Part shown: one piece after another, positions 50,410 through 50,546 of the stretch | Layout of the letters: each line of letters begins with the position of its first letter | Numbering within the stretch: the first letter of the stretch is position 1 | DNA from: Bacilli bacterium | Lineage (GTDB): Bacteria; Bacillota_I; Bacilli_A; ML615J-28; CAG-698 | DNA length: 50,546 nucleotides | Assembly: GCA_017450215.1 (NCBI GenBank) | Contig: JAFSVH010000056.1 | Coordinates: 1 to 50,546, forward strand | Direction of reading: 5' to 3' | The notes under the pieces: generated by a model | What the model was told of the DNA's origin: nothing | Databases searched by the model: none | The model's input: only the letters and a program-made list of their open reading frames with translations | Translations under genes and position numbers: made by a program

Positions 50410-50546
50410 GTGTGCCGGGCATGGCACTAATCTTACTGGTGAAAGTCCAGTCACGGGTATTTACCGCCAAGTGTAGCGAACCTCAAGCTGTTAGGAGTAA
50501 TCCTATGGGTGAAGGAAGAGGTGTAGCAAAATCCTTGAGCCTACGA
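50410..50546 (+). mobile_element. Group II intron, 5' end only (truncated by the window edge)
   Basis: The sequence changes abruptly from about 25% to near 50% GC. It begins GTGTGCC, fitting the bacterial group II 5' consensus GUGYG, and continues with domain-I-like segments: gccgggcatggc, ctggtgaaagtccag and agtcacgggtatttaccg, all known to me from bacterial group II introns. Insertion directly after a terminator hairpin is typical of class C introns, but I cannot confirm the class. The reverse-transcriptase ORF would lie outside the window. Confidence 0.8.

Overview
The window is about 50.5 kb from a very AT-rich, low-GC Gram-positive chromosome. UGA acts as an ordinary stop (for example at the ends of both relB genes and nfnA), so this is genetic code 11 and not the Mycoplasma code. 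Several surface features point to a walled, probably host-associated anaerobe: a peptidoglycan amidase lipoprotein, InlB-type repeat proteins, an arginine deiminase operon, and Rnf and Nfn electron-transfer complexes. Together they suggest an uncultivated gut lineage of Bacilli (Erysipelotrichia or RF39-like). That placement is inference from gene content. No rRNA or tRNA gene was seen.

Layout. 1-3.3 kb: the 3' part of a repeat-rich surface protein and a degenerate response-regulator-like protein. 3.4-6.4 kb: an envelope cluster of a six-TM coiled-coil protein, a phosphatase lipoprotein and a beta-lactamase-fold hydrolase. 6.5-7.1 kb: a decayed patch with a RhuM-family scrap and a RelB antitoxin whose toxin is lost. 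7.1-10.4 kb: arcABC on the minus strand. 10.7-14 kb: a DegV protein and a large orphan lipoprotein. 14.2-22.3 kb: a long operon nadK-nfnA-nfnB-ferredoxin aldo/keto reductase-membrane protein-(HAD::TruB fusion)-ribF-mtnN. 22.3-23.8 kb: an accessory patch with a complete RelB/PIN toxin-antitoxin pair and a nonsense-mutated Xre regulator. 23.9-27.8 kb: a Cmk::S1 fusion, der and an HU-like gene. 27.9-34.8 kb: rdgB, an M19 dipeptidase, a phosphoesterase, a BIG2/InlB/amidase lipoprotein and a membrane-anchored EEP hydrolase. 34.9-38.8 kb: rpsU, then phoH-ybeY-cdd-era-recO. 39-43.8 kb: rnfCDGEAB. 43.9-50.3 kb: glyS, dnaG-rpoD and trmK-nif3. 50.41 kb to the end: the 5' end of a group II intron placed just after a terminator.

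How it works together. Rnf (ferredoxin:NAD+ with ion pumping) and NfnAB (ferredoxin/NADH:NADP+ bifurcation), plus NAD kinase, RibF and a ferredoxin-like aldo/keto reductase, form a low-potential redox network. The arginine deiminase pathway adds substrate-level ATP. RnfB is unusually short and lacks the usual ferredoxin modules.

The most notable signals are two gene fusions (HAD::TruB with no internal start; Cmk::S1 with an internal Shine-Dalgarno and Met exactly at the joint), the minimal RnfB, a three-copy Shine-Dalgarno repeat before ribF, a two-copy hairpin element before nadK, a 12-bp tandem duplication that copies the arcA stop codon, and mobile-element and toxin-antitoxin debris.
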